This document shows, in pieces, positions 47,310 to 60,227 of a stretch of 64,000 nucleotides of DNA (position 1 is its first letter; every line of letters begins with the position of its first letter). Origin of the DNA: Alisma plantago-aquatica (taxonomy: Eukaryota; Streptophyta; Magnoliopsida; Alismatales; Alismataceae); NCBI GenBank assembly GCA_963693085.1, contig OY856412.1, positions 345,646,457 to 345,710,456 on the forward strand, given 5' to 3'. A model generated the notes under the pieces. It was not told the DNA's origin and searched no databases. It saw only the letters and a list, made by a program, of their open reading frames with translations. The translations under genes were made by a program, and so were the position numbers.

Positions 47310-47730
47310 TAAAACATCCTAAGTGAGATTAGGTGTTCAAGAATAGTCCCAAACTGGGGACTATCCAAGATTTACTCCTAATGAGTAAATTTTGGACAGG
47401 TTTCTAGGCCAACAAATACATGTGTTGTCATTCTTATATATAATAAATGTGTACCACCTATCCCATTCTTGAACACCTAATCTCACTAGTAAGTGTATAA
47501 TGTGTATTGGGTTTTCAAGAAAATTTCGGCAGCATTTCCCTACTGTTCTCCAAGTACATATGTACTTAGAGAACAAATGGGGAAATGCTACCGAAATTTT
47601 CTTGAAAACCCAATACACATTATACACTTACATCCTAAGTGAGATTAGGTGTTCAAGAACAGTCCCAAACCGGGGACTATCCAAGATTTACTCCTAATGA
47701 GTAAATCTTGGACGGGTTTCTAGGTCAACA
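47310..47730. repeat. Hairpin repeat unit in CACTA F
   Basis: Hairpin at 47468-47657 (190 bp, the same as the E units), preceded by a partial second unit. The unit period is about 318 bp because the roughly 130-bp stretch between two TTCTAGGCCAACAAA copies in E is absent here. Confidence 0.8.
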
Positions 47731-48369
47731 AATACATGTGTTGTCATTCTATAATATTGATTTCAATATTTCGAGTGTCCATGTATGTTCATCATCAAGA
47801 TAAAGATTACACATAAATTAGTATGACCTAGGGATGGAGAGATTCGTAATTGATTTCAAACTAGCTCATGCATTATCATCAATCTACATCATATAACAGG
47901 GATTCATGTCGATGTTAGGGCGACACATCGACACATCATTACAAAATTAGAGATTTAATATTAGAGTTTTAATATCTTACATAGATTGTTCACAAGATTT
48001 CAGCAATATAGTTAATTCAAGATTATGGTGAAATGTGTATTAGGGTTTTAATATCTTAATTCAACATGCATCAAAATTTACAGAATTAAGTCAAGCATTA
48101 GTATCCAATTGCAAATGTATCTTCTTCTTCCTAATCCCTCCTTACCAAATAGATAAAGGCAAGGCACGACCAGTGAGCTGGACACGACGACTGTGGTTGT
48201 ACTGGCCAACACGACCATTATGGCCAGCACATCCATGGTTGCCGTGTCCAGCCCACATGTAGCTCGTGCCTTGCTTTTATCAATGCATTTTGGTAAAAGG
48301 GGAGTAGGGAGAAGAAGAGGTGGAGGAAGAAGAGATTGGGTTGGAGGTAGGTGATTGTACATGTTAAGA
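47731..48369. other. Spacer in CACTA F
   Basis: AT-rich, no gene recognised. 48170-48250 has CACGACGACTGTGGTTGT and related motifs also seen at 38490-38520. Confidence 0.5.
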
Positions 48370-48700
48370 GCTTAAATCCTGTAGGGAATTTCCTTGCCGA
48401 CGAGACCAGGAGCAACAAGCAGTGAAGTAGGCGGCAACCAGGTTGGGTTGGAGGTAGCAGGTGACGGTCGTCCAGAGCAGCGGTGGCAACCAGGGGAGCG
48501 GCGACCAGGGGACCAGAGTGTCAGCCGGAGCAGTGGTGGCTGGAAGGAGCAGGGGAGCGGCGCACAAGGAGTAGGGAAGCAACGACAATATGCAAGAAGT
48601 AGAGGAGGGGAACCGACGGTGGAATCGCGAGACCCTAGAGCGGCGGAATCGACAATGGAACAGCGAAAGGGGAAGAGGCAGGCTCGTGCGAGTGGTATTA
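48370..48700 (-). promoter_or_regulatory. GC-rich leader of CACTA F
   Basis: Equivalent in place and composition to 30320-30720 of E. Open frames here are compositional. Confidence 0.4.
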
Positions 48701-49255
48701 AGTCAACAATAACCGTCGATTATTAAAAACAACTGACGCTATAAACTATAGGCGTCGGTTACCAACAAAACACCGACACCATTGTTCATTTATAGTCGTC
48801 GGTTCCAACTAGAAAAATCGACATCTATCTTTTATATGCTGACAAAGATAAATATTCTCAAATTAAGATCATAGTCGTCGTTTTCTATATAAAAACCGAC
48901 GCCAAACGGAGATGAAAATTTTCGCGGTTAAGCGCGTGAAATTACAACGACGTCGGTTATTATATGACAACCGACGATAAAAATTTGTCAAATTTTTGTC
49001 CTTTACGCGTCGGTTTCTTTGTTAACAACCGATGTTGTATGTGAAATTTTGGTGGGAATTTTTTCGCTGGAAAAATTGGATTTGGCGGTTACTTTTAGGC
49101 GTCAGTTGCTGGTTAAGGAACCGATGCCAAATAAAAATGATACCCATGTCTGGTTACCCTTCATAGATAGATGTCGGTGTTTTTATTTAACCGACACTAT
49201 ATATTGAAGGTGTCAGATTTTATATACAACCGACGCCTTTAAAAGTGACGTTATA
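48700..49255. repeat. Right subterminal repeats of CACTA F
   Basis: GCGTCGGTT/ACCGACGCC repeats with decay, up to the terminal repeat TTTCTGTAGTAGTG. Confidence 0.8.
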
Positions 49256-49274
49256 AGCCATTTCTGTAGTAGTG

Positions 49275-49827
49275 TGAATTTGCATCTGACCTTAATTTTA
49301 TAGCATCTATTTGGAGTTTATACGTTGTAACTTGATTGATGCATTAAAAGATAATTAGAATGTCTAATCAAGTGAAACCCTAATTATGTAGTTGTCGTGT
49401 ATCATATATCCATCCTTGGCGTTAGTATATAGCTAGATGGTGAAACGAGTAACTCCTACTGGAAACTCGGAGCACATATTATTGAAATAGGGGGTGAAAA
49501 TGGAGACATTACCTGGTATCCTTAAATTGATATAAATAATTATATAATAATAGTTATAGAACATCTATGTAGGTGTTTTTTCTCTAGTGTTGTGCCATGT
49601 ACCAAAGTAGACTAGTTCTTTTATATGACCAAAGCTTGACTATGAGTTGTTGTCCCTGCAAGACTATAGCTATGACCATAAGTTGTTGTTTAGCAGTTAA
49701 ACTATTTTGTCACTGCATTGTAGGCTCGAACTGATCGAGTAGTGCTGATGATGATCATGGATTCCAGATCTCCATTGATATTGCATGGAACTAATTTCAA
49801 CAAAGTATAGGTCAGTTGGATTTAAGT
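49275..49827 (+). repeat. LTR of element Y, second segment
   Basis: Sequence between CACTA F and element I, read as a continuation of 40334-42837 once F is removed. No coding content. Confidence 0.55.
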
Positions 49828-52800
49828 TGTAACATACTGAAATGTGTATACTAAATCTATCTTGAACTATAATTTATCACTTTTTCAAAATTGAACTTAT
49901 CCCTTCAATCCAAATTTGATTCAGTTATTCTAACAAATTATTCGATACAAATCAGTCTTCATTTGATATTCATGCCTTTAATTGAAATCTTTTTCCTCAC
50001 ATGATAATGTTTACAAATGAATCCCTCAATTAGTCTCGTGAGCCACTTTGGCATTGTTTACAACAATTTGGCATCCTTGTTATCGAATAATTTGGTTTAG
50101 ACTAATATTTTAAGCTAAACATATGCTACTAACTAATGGGTTTGGAATCACTACAAAACATTAAGAACCAAGAGATATCCATTTTGTATATACATTGGGA
50201 ATAATTAGAATTAACCACATCTTGACTCTTAACTATACAAATTAATATTTCTAGTGTGTAGATTTAGTAATGATTAAATGTATGGTCAATTTCTCAAAAC
50301 GCTTGGGATTCTGATTTGGAAGTCATGAAAGATTTTGGAAGATAATGGACTTTTTATCATAATTAATTGTCTATTTATTAGCTAAACTGAAAACAAAGAC
50401 TACACCATCTTGATTGGGACTTCTCTCCTCCTCACAAGGAAACGGCGATAAGCCGTTTCTTATCTCCAAAACCCATAGCCTGATTATTTCTTCTTCCGTG
50501 ACTGAACACGACCGTGCGGTGCTTGAAAGGAAATGCCCGCACGATGTCGTCTGTTTTCTCTGCCTCCTCCTTCTCCTCCCTTCTCCTCCTCCTCGTCAGT
50601 GCATGGGAACGTCGCCCTCAAACCCTAGTCTTCCCCCTGGCCCTATATAACACTTTGACGCCACCAACGATGAGCAAGGCAAATCCCAAGCCTGATTTAC
50701 AACTCCATGACTTCGGCAGCAGGAAGTCGGTCCCGATCAAACTGTCACCTCAGTAACCTTGGTCGTAGAGCCACCGCATCCAGCAAACTCCTTGCGAATT
50801 TAGAACACTGCACCCAAACCCACCTGCAACATTGCAGACCTGCAAGTCGCTGACAACCCAGATCTCGAACCTCCTCTTCACCTCCCCATGGATTTGGGCA
50901 TTGGAGGTTGAGATCTGTAGACATAGTTTGACAACCCCTCTCCAGCAGCAGACCAGCAAGTCCGCCTCGTCTATTGATCATTGGCGCTGCCCACACACCT
51001 GCAACATATTCTCCGTCAAACAATCCTCTGATGATCCATTAGTTCTCATTGCCGTCCCTCACCCTGCAATCCGCCCCCAGACCCCACGGGCTTGTTGCCT
51101 CCTACTCTCTTCCACCAGGGCATGTAGCCCCTCCCTCCTTGTATCGGAATCGCCAGCAACAGACCTACGATGGCTGAAGAAAGGATGAACCCTTGCAGAT
51201 CGCAGCAGCGCCGACGAGGATGGGCTGCAGCTACAGATCATTCATGAGCATGTGAGCTCACCATCCCTACTCGTGACTACACTACCTAGTAGGATCCATG
51301 GTGTTCGAGACTAGTGTTGCCACCAACGTTGTTCCTCGCCAGTAGAAGATCACCCCGTCAGCATACATCAACCAACATCACCATTGCGTAGGCGCCGCCC
51401 TATTCGACTCTGCCAACTCGGATCTTCATCTACCTTTTCCCCTCCGAACAACCTGCCACTCGATGCAAACTTGCCCGCCAACTTGCCGCCTCACAGATAA
51501 CCTGACCATCTACAGCAAGCCATCACAGATCTGCAATGTAGACCTGCAATTACAGATCTGCCATCGCACTGTTGCCATCATCACTCCACAGTGGCATCCA
51601 TGACGACCAGAGAAATTGCAGACCCGCCCACAGATATGAGGGTTGAAGATTTATGATCTAAAGACATAATCAGATGTCTCTGCACCATGAAGCCTCCATG
51701 AATCCAACCGCACATCCACGCTGCAGTCCCTGGTGTACTTTTCTCGACCCTTGCCGCTTGCCAGCCACCTTGACCCCCAACCACAATCCTCAAGCCATGA
51801 CTAGGATTGAGTTGTTTCAGGAGGACTGGAGTAGATTCACTCGTGAAGCTCTCTCTCTCTCTCCTTAGACTCCTTCTCGGCATAATGCTTACATCCAGCA
51901 AACTGAAAACTCTACAAGCAGGTCGTGAAGTGGTTGTTCACCCACAAAGAAGACCAACACCTGAAAAGATCACAGATTGCTCCAAGGAATTCTAGTAATT
52001 AGTAAAGTACCCCATGGTACTCGGAGGCTCAGTCAAGAAGGGTTAGTGGATCCCAGGTTCAGTAGGTAGTCTCTCCCTCTCGAATTATCCTTATTCTCAG
52101 CATACTTTGGATAGATTACAAAGAACGAATAAATTGATATATAAATGATGGTGCTATTTAATATAACACCCTTATACATATTAGGTTTATGAATCAATGT
52201 GCTAATAGTGGTATATGGAAATCCTATTAAACATACATATACAACACTTTCTTAGGTCATGATTTTAGAAATGTAATTATTAAGTCTATGTATAAAGGTA
52301 ATGTTGATAATACTTATTATCATATGAATGATACAAATGAGTATAATAAATATAGGATATCTATTTACTCAATTATCTTAATGTCAATAATTTCATATGT
52401 ATCCATGTCCTCATGTTATTAAGTAATAAGATATAGAAAACTAACAATATTCATTAAACTTGTGCTAATGTTAATCTTGTTATGCATTTGACACCTAGAA
52501 TGGATAGAGAAGATATCGATCTAAAAGTAATTTGATCTAAAACCTACCTATTTTGATTAAGATGAAAGTTAAGCAAGAAAGTATAAAAGAGAAACCTAAT
52601 TGATTATGGGTAACCCTAAATGGAAAATAGAATAGGTGATGAGAGTTATGTTAGACTATACCCAAAGTTATTCAGTTCTTATATTAGTAAATTAATAATT
52701 AATATTTTGACAAGCATATTGAGACCTAGGTAAGACTATATAACTAGTATGCAACAAACTTAACCCTAAATATGCCTAGTAATGTATATTAATAAATAGA

Positions 52801-54042
52801 CATACATGTGACTAAATGTAGTTGTAATATATATGAGAAACATAATGATATTCTTGATCTAACATAGAGACAACACGATAAAACAACTAAGTATTTAACA
52901 TTGGATATACAAAAATATAACCTAGTTGGAAATCTAATATTGATAACCATAGAGAAAAATATGAAATAATAACCCTAACTGGGAAAGGAAATACGAAATA
53001 GAAAAGAATGAATAAGTGATTGATTCCAAGCCAAATGATAACCAAATTGTATCATAATTTGTAGATTTTCTCTCTTGGAGTCAACTAATCTTTATACAAT
53101 CCTTAGAGCTTTAAATAATTGAGGTACTGGATCTTCTATTTTATTGTTGAACTATTTTCCCTTTTGATATACACACACATATATCTTGATTTGTGGTGAA
53201 TTCCATATAGTTTTGAAACCTCTACTTGTTCTTGAAAGTTCACCAATCTCATTTTGTAATTGATAAATTATTGTTGATAATTATTTTGGCACTAGACTTG
53301 ATCTATTTAGAGTTTTGACTCCCTATGGACTTTGGTCCCTTGGGCTTTGGCCCTATAGAGCTTTGTCTCACTTGAGTGGGCCAAGTACCCCACAACCCTG
53401 CGTAGAGGATAGGGATTAGTTGTCCCCCAATTAACTGGAATAGCTAATAAGGCACTAGTGTCATTCTCTCCTAGAGTGTGAGAACACAAGGCACTTAGCC
53501 CTAGAAAAGATATGATAGAAAGGTGCCAAAACTTGTCAAATTGAATATCTTGAAATTGATATATTTTGTGAATAGCTTGGATAAATTTTGCATACTTGAA
53601 ATATTGAATCTTGCTTAGTGATATTCTTGTGAAATATCTTCTATTTAGAAAGTGATATTGAAATTTCTACTTGATAGCCGTTAGTCCACCAAATAGTCCT
53701 TTCCTAACTTTTATTATACATCTAAACTTATTTCGTACATAGTTCAATGATTTGGAATTAGTACCAGCTTTGCTCACCCTTTATTTTCCCTTCAATGGGG
53801 TCCATGTGTGGTTTCGTTCCCTTTGGGAACTCATGGGAAGGTGATAGATGGAAGAGCTTAAAGAGACATGCACTGGGTAGCCCTCCGTTGAAGATTAGAT
53901 AGGAATAAATTTTATTTCTCAAACTTGTAATCATATTTGTAAGCTTCCGTGACTGTAATGTACAAGCATGATTGTAAGAAAGATTGTTTATGATTGTGAT
54001 ATTATTTTGTAAATATTTGATCGTAAAGATCGGGTCTTTACA
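49828..54042 (+). repeat. 5' LTR of element I
   Basis: 4215 bp. Contains a TATA box at 50644-50650 and a C-rich stretch of about 1.5 kb (50480-51990) with chance open frames. It has a 734-bp segment (50908-51641) absent from the 3' LTR. Confidence 0.9.
50644..50650 (+). promoter_or_regulatory. TATA box of element I 5' LTR
   Basis: TATATAA in the context CCCTATATAACACTTTG; conserved at 56700-56706 in the 3' LTR. It would leave a U3 of about 0.8 kb and a long transcribed leader. Confidence 0.55.
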
Positions 54043-54045
54043 ACA

Positions 54046-54057
54046 TGTTATCAGAGC
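54046..54057 (+). other. Primer-binding site of element I
   Basis: TGTTATCAGAGC, one mismatch to the initiator tRNA-Met site, 3 bases after the LTR end. Confidence 0.85.
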
Positions 54058-54442
54058 CATAAACGGTCGGTACTCATGCATGTCTCATGGAAATTAGGGT
54101 TAAGTAGGAACACAAATGGAGTAGTAGAACATAGAAAAAAATAGTTAGACCATGAATCCTGGTATCATTGACCTTGTTATTAGGAAGTACATGGGATACA
54201 AGTAGAAAATACACTACCCTAGGATGTGAGACATGTACCCTAAACTAGAAATTTATGAGACATACCTAGTTAAACTACCAGATTTTGAACTTCTATAGTC
54301 ATGGATTTACATGCAGATATTGTTGAGAAAGAAGTGTTTGAGATACATGTGTGTAATTTTACATTTAGATTATTAATATGTAAAAAGAAATAATATAGGT
54401 ATACAAATGGTTTCTCTATAGATTCTAACATTCACCAATATG

Positions 54443-54481
<39 letters not shown>

Positions 54482-55865
54482 TATATAATGGATATATGAT
54501 ATAACCCTAAAATCATACGAACATATGACAAATTTCAACATAAATCATGAACATGATTAAAATTGGATTAAAAAATAATCTACCTAATAAATTATAATAA
54601 TTCATCACCATGTAAATGGAACAAGCTGAGGTGTCTAAGGAAGGATGTATAGTGAATGTTTCGGCATAATTACTCCCAATCCATTTAGGTGGTGGTGGGA
54701 TTTCCTCACTATACATACCGACCTGGCCGAAGTGAATTTCATTACTTGGGAAAACCCTAATGTTGACTAAAGGCACTAAAAAAAGTTTATATAATCACCT
54801 TCAATAGAGAGAAAATAAAATATAATATACTAAGAGTTATGGGGAAAAAAATCTCACTAAAAAAAACTCAAAACAAAGAAAGAAAAATATAAATATGTTT
54901 ACATAAAAGAATGTGAATGTTTACTTGACCATACATTTGACTTGTATTCCCTCGTTATAAATACTTAATTGAATGAAAAATGTTGATAATACAAAATATG
55001 AAACATATATTTCCCTTCAAATATCTGATCACATCTATTGAGAAAAGAAATGACTAGGAAAGCTATAGAAATGGAAATTAAAATAACAATATACTCATAT
55101 AAGTAGAAAATTGAGAGAAAGAAACAATTGGATAAGACATAGTGAACATTATGTGGAATTTTAAGATAAAATGATGAACTCATTTATTTTTGTGAACTTC
55201 TGATATATATGTATCTAATAATAGATAATTAATACAATATAGACATCTTAGAGTAATAAAACCCTACCTTAAAATTTAAAAATAGAAGTATATCAAAACT
55301 CTTGACCCATAGATCATCACATAAATATATGTGACAAAAATAGGTAAAAAAAATTCTATGGTCATGACCTTGGAAATTTTGTTAATTAGAAATAGAAGGT
55401 CACAAATACAATATTATATACATACATATGAGAAAAAGAAGGTAAAAAAAATTATACACAATATAAACATCATTGTAACATTAGTGACAAATATGTGAGA
55501 TTAAAATTGATGTACCATATATTGACCAATAAGCTTGGATTTTTAACTCAAGCTTGTGATAATGATGGACAAGACTAACAAATTGAATATTTTAACTCTC
55601 ATATTAGAATAAGATGTTAGAAGACTTATGGGTATATTTTCAAAGTAGAATTTGAACCTGAACCAATTTAGTGACCCCATAAGATAGTAAGAGGATTGTT
55701 GGATCATCATAAATAGGACCTATTACAATTGAAGGAAACTTGGGATTGCATTTTGTTTAAGTTGACACTTCAACAAGAAAAATTATTGTGTTAGAATATT
55801 TTGTGGATCAAACTATAGTAGGATTATCACTATTAAGAAATATTCGATTTTGAGGACGAAATCTC
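54058..55865 (+). other. Non-coding internal region of element I
   Basis: No gag or pol seen in any frame. Includes a TA microsatellite at about 54447-54486. Positions 54201-54645 recur inverted at 57549-57993 inside the 3' LTR. Confidence 0.7.
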
Positions 55866-57494
55866 TTTGAAGGGTGGAACAGTTGTAACATACTAACATG
55901 TGTATACTAAATCTATCTTGAACTATAATTCATCACTTTTCCAAAATTGAACTTATCCCTTCACTCCAAATCTGATTCAATTATTCTAACTAATTATTCG
56001 ATACAAATCAGTCTTCATTTGATATTCATGCCTTTAATTGAAATATTTTTCCTCACGTGATAATGTTTACAAATGAATCCCACAATTAGTCTCGTGAGCC
56101 ACTTTGGCATTTTTTACAACAATTTGGCATCCTTGTTATCGAATAATTTGGTTTAGACTAATCTTTTAAGCTAAACATATGCTTCTAACTAATGGGTTTG
56201 GAATCACTACAAAACATTAAGGACCAAGAGATATCCATTTTGTATATACATTGGGAATAATTAGAATTAACCACATCATGACTCTTAACTATACAAATTA
56301 ATATTTCTAGTGTGTAGATTTAGTAATGATTAAATGTATGGTCAATTTCTCAAAACGCTTGGGATTCTGATTTGGAAGTCATGAAAGATTTTGGAAGATA
56401 ATGGACTTTTTATCATAATTAATTGTCCATTTATTAGCTAAACCGAAAACAAAGAATACACCATCTTGATTGGGACTTCTCTCCTCCTCACAAGGATACA
56501 GAGATAAGCCATTTCTCATCTCCAAAACCCACAACCTGATTATTTCGTCTTCCGTGACTGAACACGACCGTGCGATGCTTGAAAGGAAATGCCCGCACGA
56601 TGTCGTCCATTTTCTCTACCTCCTCCTTCTCCTCCCTTCCCCTCCTCCTCGTCAGTGCATGGGAACACCACCCTCAAACCCTAGTCTTCCCCCTGGCCCT
56701 ATATAACCCTTTGACGCCACCAACGATGAGCAAGAAAAATCCCAAGCCTGATTTACAACTCCATGACTTCGGCAGTAGGAAGTCAGTCCCGATCAAACTG
56801 CCACCTCAGTTACCCTGGTCACAGAGCCACCACATCCAGCAAACTCCTTGCGAATTTAGAACACTGCACCCAACCCAACCTGCAACATTGCAGACCTACA
56901 AGTCGCTGACAACCCAGATCTTGAACCTCCTCTTCACCTCCCCATGGATCTGGGCATTGGAGGGTTGAAGATTTATGATCTAAAGACATCATCAGATGTC
57001 TCTGCACCATGAATCCTCCATGAATCCAAGAACACATCCACGCTGTAGTCCCTGGTGTACTTTTCTCGACCCTTGCCTCTTGCCAGCCACCTTGACCCCC
57101 AACCACAATCCTCAAGCCATGACTAGGATTGAGTTGTTTCAGGAGGAATGGAGTAGATTCACTCGTGAAGCTCTCTCTCTCTCTCCTTAGACTCCTTCTC
57201 GGCATAATGCTTACATCCAGCAAACTGAAAACTCCACAAGCAGGATGTGAAGTGGTTGTTCACCCACAAAGAAGACCAACACCTGAAAAGATCACAGTCC
57301 TTCTCCAAGGAATTCTAGTAATTAGTAAATTACCCCATGGTACTTGGAGGCTCAGACAAGAAGGGTTAGTGGATCCCAAGTTCAACAGGTAGTCTCTCCC
57401 TCTCGTATTATCCTTATTCTCAGCATACTTTGGATAGATTACAAAGAACAAATAAATTGATATATCAATGATAGTGCTATTTAATATAACACCC

Positions 57495-57717
57495 ATGGTA
57501 CTTGGAGGCTCAGTCATTGATATGTATATATGTATATCAAACACATATTCCTTAGACACCTCAGCTTGTTCCATTTACATGGTGATGAATTATTATAATT
57601 TATTAGGTATATTATTTTTATATCAAATTTTAATCATGTTCATGATTTCTGTTGAAATTTGTCATATGTTCGTATGATTTTAGGGTTATATCATATATCC
57701 ATTATATATATATGTAT

Positions 57718-57749
<32 letters not shown>

Positions 57750-58400
57750 TTCATATTGGTGAATGTTAGAATCTATAGAGAAACCATTTGTATACCTATA
57801 TTATTTCTTTTTACATATTAATAATCTAAATGTAAAATTACACACATGTATCTCAAACACTTCTTTCTCAACAATATCTGCATGTAAATCCATGACTATA
57901 GAATTTTAAAATCTGGTAGTTTAACTAGGTATGTCTCATAAATTTCTAGTTTAGGGTACATGTCTCACATCCTAGGCTAGTGTATTTTCTAGAGGAACCT
58001 TCACCTGAGCTCCCTAGAGGCATCTAACCCATCAGGTCTCACATGTCTCACATCCTAAGGGCATTATAATATATATATATATATAAATAAAGCCTTGTAG
58101 TATAATTTATTAGGGTTTAATATGAATCGCATTGGATGACCCCATACCTTATTTCTTATACTTCGTAGTTTATAACATATATACATTTTCTTCATATTCC
58201 TTTTAATAATATAAAATGTTTTACTGCTCAATTTTAATTATTTAAACTATTCAAATACAATTACATACTTTATTTACTGCTCTTTATAGTACTATGCCTA
58301 TAGTAAATGTTGGTGAATAGTTATAACTCTCGCTGTAAATGTTGGTGAATAGTTATAATATGAATCCATATCAATGATAGTGCTATTTAATATAACACCC
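57495..58400. other. Patchwork (filler) insertion in element I 3' LTR
   Basis: Absent from the 5' LTR. Parts in order: about 20 bases copied from 57337-57355; an inverted copy of 54201-54645 (57549-57993); 42 bases matching the inverse of 32557-32598 of the G LTR (57993-58034); a direct copy of the DNA just past the element (about 60240-60520) at about 58045-58335; a short local repeat; and a 31-base repeat of the left flank (57464-57494 versus 58370-58400). Confidence 0.85.
57704..57752. repeat. TA microsatellite
   Basis: TATATA run with AAAT interruptions, the inverted counterpart of the run near 54447-54486. Confidence 0.8.
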
Positions 58401-60227
58401 TTATACATATTAGGCTTATGAATCAATGTGCTAATAGTGGTATATGGAAATCCTATTAAACATACATATACAACACTTTCTTAGGTCCTGATTTTAGAAA
58501 TGTAATTATTAAGTCTATGTATAAAGGTAATGTTGATAATACTTATTATCATATGAATGATACTAATGAGTATAATAAATATAGGATATCTATTTAATCA
58601 ATTATCTTAATGTCAATAATATCATATGTATCCATGTCCTCATGTTATTAAGTAATAAGATATAGAAAACTAACAATATTCATTTAACATGTGCTAATGT
58701 TAATCTTGTTATGCATTAGACACCTAGAATGGATAGAGAAGATATCGATCTAAAAGTAATTGATCTAAAACCTACCTATTTTTATTAAGATGAAAGTTAA
58801 GCAAGAAAGTATACAAAAGAAACCTAATTGATTATGGGTAACCCTAACTGGAAAATAGAATAGGTGATGAGAGTTATGTTAGACTATACCCAAAGTTATT
58901 CGGTTCTTATATTAGTAAATTTATAATTAATATTTTGACTAGCATATTGAGACCTAGGTAAGACTATATAACTAGTATTTCAACAAACTTAACCCTAAAT
59001 ATCCCTAGTAAGGTATATTAGTAAATAGACATACATGATCCTAGTGACTAAATGTAGTTGTAATATATATGAGAAACATAATGATATTCTAGATGTAACA
59101 TAGAGTCAACATAATAAAACGACTAAGTATGTAACATTGGATATATAAATATATAACCTAGTTGGGAATCTAATATTGATAACCATAGAGAAAATTATGA
59201 AATAATAACCATAACTGGGAAAGGAAACACTAAATAGAAAAGAATGAATAAGTGATTGATTCCAAGCCAAATGATAACCAAATTGCATCATACTTTGTAG
59301 TTGTTCTCTCTTGGAGTCAACTCATCTTTATACAATCCTTGGAGCTTTAAATAATTGAGGTACTGGATCTTCTATTTTATTGTTGAACTATTTTCCCTTT
59401 TGATAGACACACACATATATCTTGATTTGTGGTGAATTCCATATAGTTTTGAAACCTCAATTTGTTCTTGAAAGTTCACCACTCTCATTTTGTAATTGAT
59501 AAATTATTGTTGATAATTATTTTGGCACTAGACTTGATCTATTTGGAATTTTGACTCCCTGTGGACTTTGGTCCCTTGGGCTTTGGCCTTATAAAGCTTT
59601 GGCTCACTTGAGTGGGCCAAGTACCCCACGACCCTGCACAGAGGATAGGGATTAGTTGTCCCCTAGTTAACTGGGATAGCTAATAAGGCACTAGTGTCGT
59701 TCTCTCCTAGAGTGTGAGAACACAAGGCAATTAGCCCAAGAAAAGATATGATAGAAAGGTGCCAAAACTTGTCAAATTGAATATCTTAAAATTGATATAT
59801 TTTGTGAATAGCTTGGATAAATTTTGCATACTTGAAATATTGAATCTTGCTTAGTGATATTCTTGTGAAAGATCTTCTATCTAGAAAGTGATATTGAAAT
59901 TTCTACTTGATAGCCTTTAGTCCAGCAAATAGTCCTTTCCTAACTTTTATTATACATCTAAACCTATTTTGTACATAGTTCGATGATTTTGATTTAGTAC
60001 CAGCTTTTCTGACCCTTTATTTTCCCTTCAATGGGGTCCATGTGTGGTTTTGTTCCCTTTGGGAACTCATGGGCAGGTGATAGATGGAAGAGCTTGAAGA
60101 GACATGCACTGGGTAGCCCTCCGTTGAAGATTGGATAGGAACAAATTTTATTTCATAAACTTGAAAGATTGTTTATGATTGTGATATTATTTTGTAAATA
60201 TTTTATCGTAAATATCGGGTCTTTACA

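Larger units (their letters stand above)
42838..49274 (-). mobile_element. CACTA (En/Spm) transposon F, decayed
   Basis: 6437 bp. Terminal repeats are CACTACTACAGATCAGGCC (left) and CACTACTACAGAAATGGC (right, inverted), of the same family as E. Flanks are TAA and TGA, a 3-bp duplication with one mismatch. It carries an N-terminal TNPD fragment joined to a broken ORF2 on the minus strand, one hairpin unit, and a GC-rich leader. Inserted in the Y LTR. Confidence 0.92.
49828..60227 (+). mobile_element. Non-coding LTR element I (LARD-like)
   Basis: Two related LTRs (49828-54042 and 55884-60227) flank 1841 bp with no coding signal. There is an initiator-tRNA-Met primer site at 54046-54057, and GAGGACGAAATCTCTTTGAA then GGGTGG before the 3' LTR, the usual end of Tekay-type chromoviruses. 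LTRs start TGTAACATAC and end CTTTACA. The flanks TAAGT (49823-49827) and TATGT (60228-60232) give a 5-bp duplication with one mismatch. Confidence 0.88.
55884..60227 (+). repeat. 3' LTR of element I, with an internal patchwork insertion
   Basis: 4344 bp. Matches the 5' LTR except for the missing 734-bp segment (join at GAGG near 56960) and a 906-bp insertion at 57495-58400. Confidence 0.88.

Noticed and set aside
47361..47697. Open frames on both strands over the F hairpin
   Set aside because: The hairpin is self-complementary, so frames mirror each other. No domain.
48394..48726. 110-codon frame in CACTA F
   Set aside because: Compositional frame in the GC-rich leader, with low-complexity product and no domain.
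50414..51241. Open frames of 60-118 codons in the 5' LTR of element I, repeated at 56470-57223
   Set aside because: They lie in a C-rich LTR stretch, appear on both strands, and show no domain. The second copy is rearranged.
54513..54776. 87-codon minus frame in the interior of element I, with part of it at 57468-57677
   Set aside because: The second copy is part of the inverted patch, not independent conservation. No domain.
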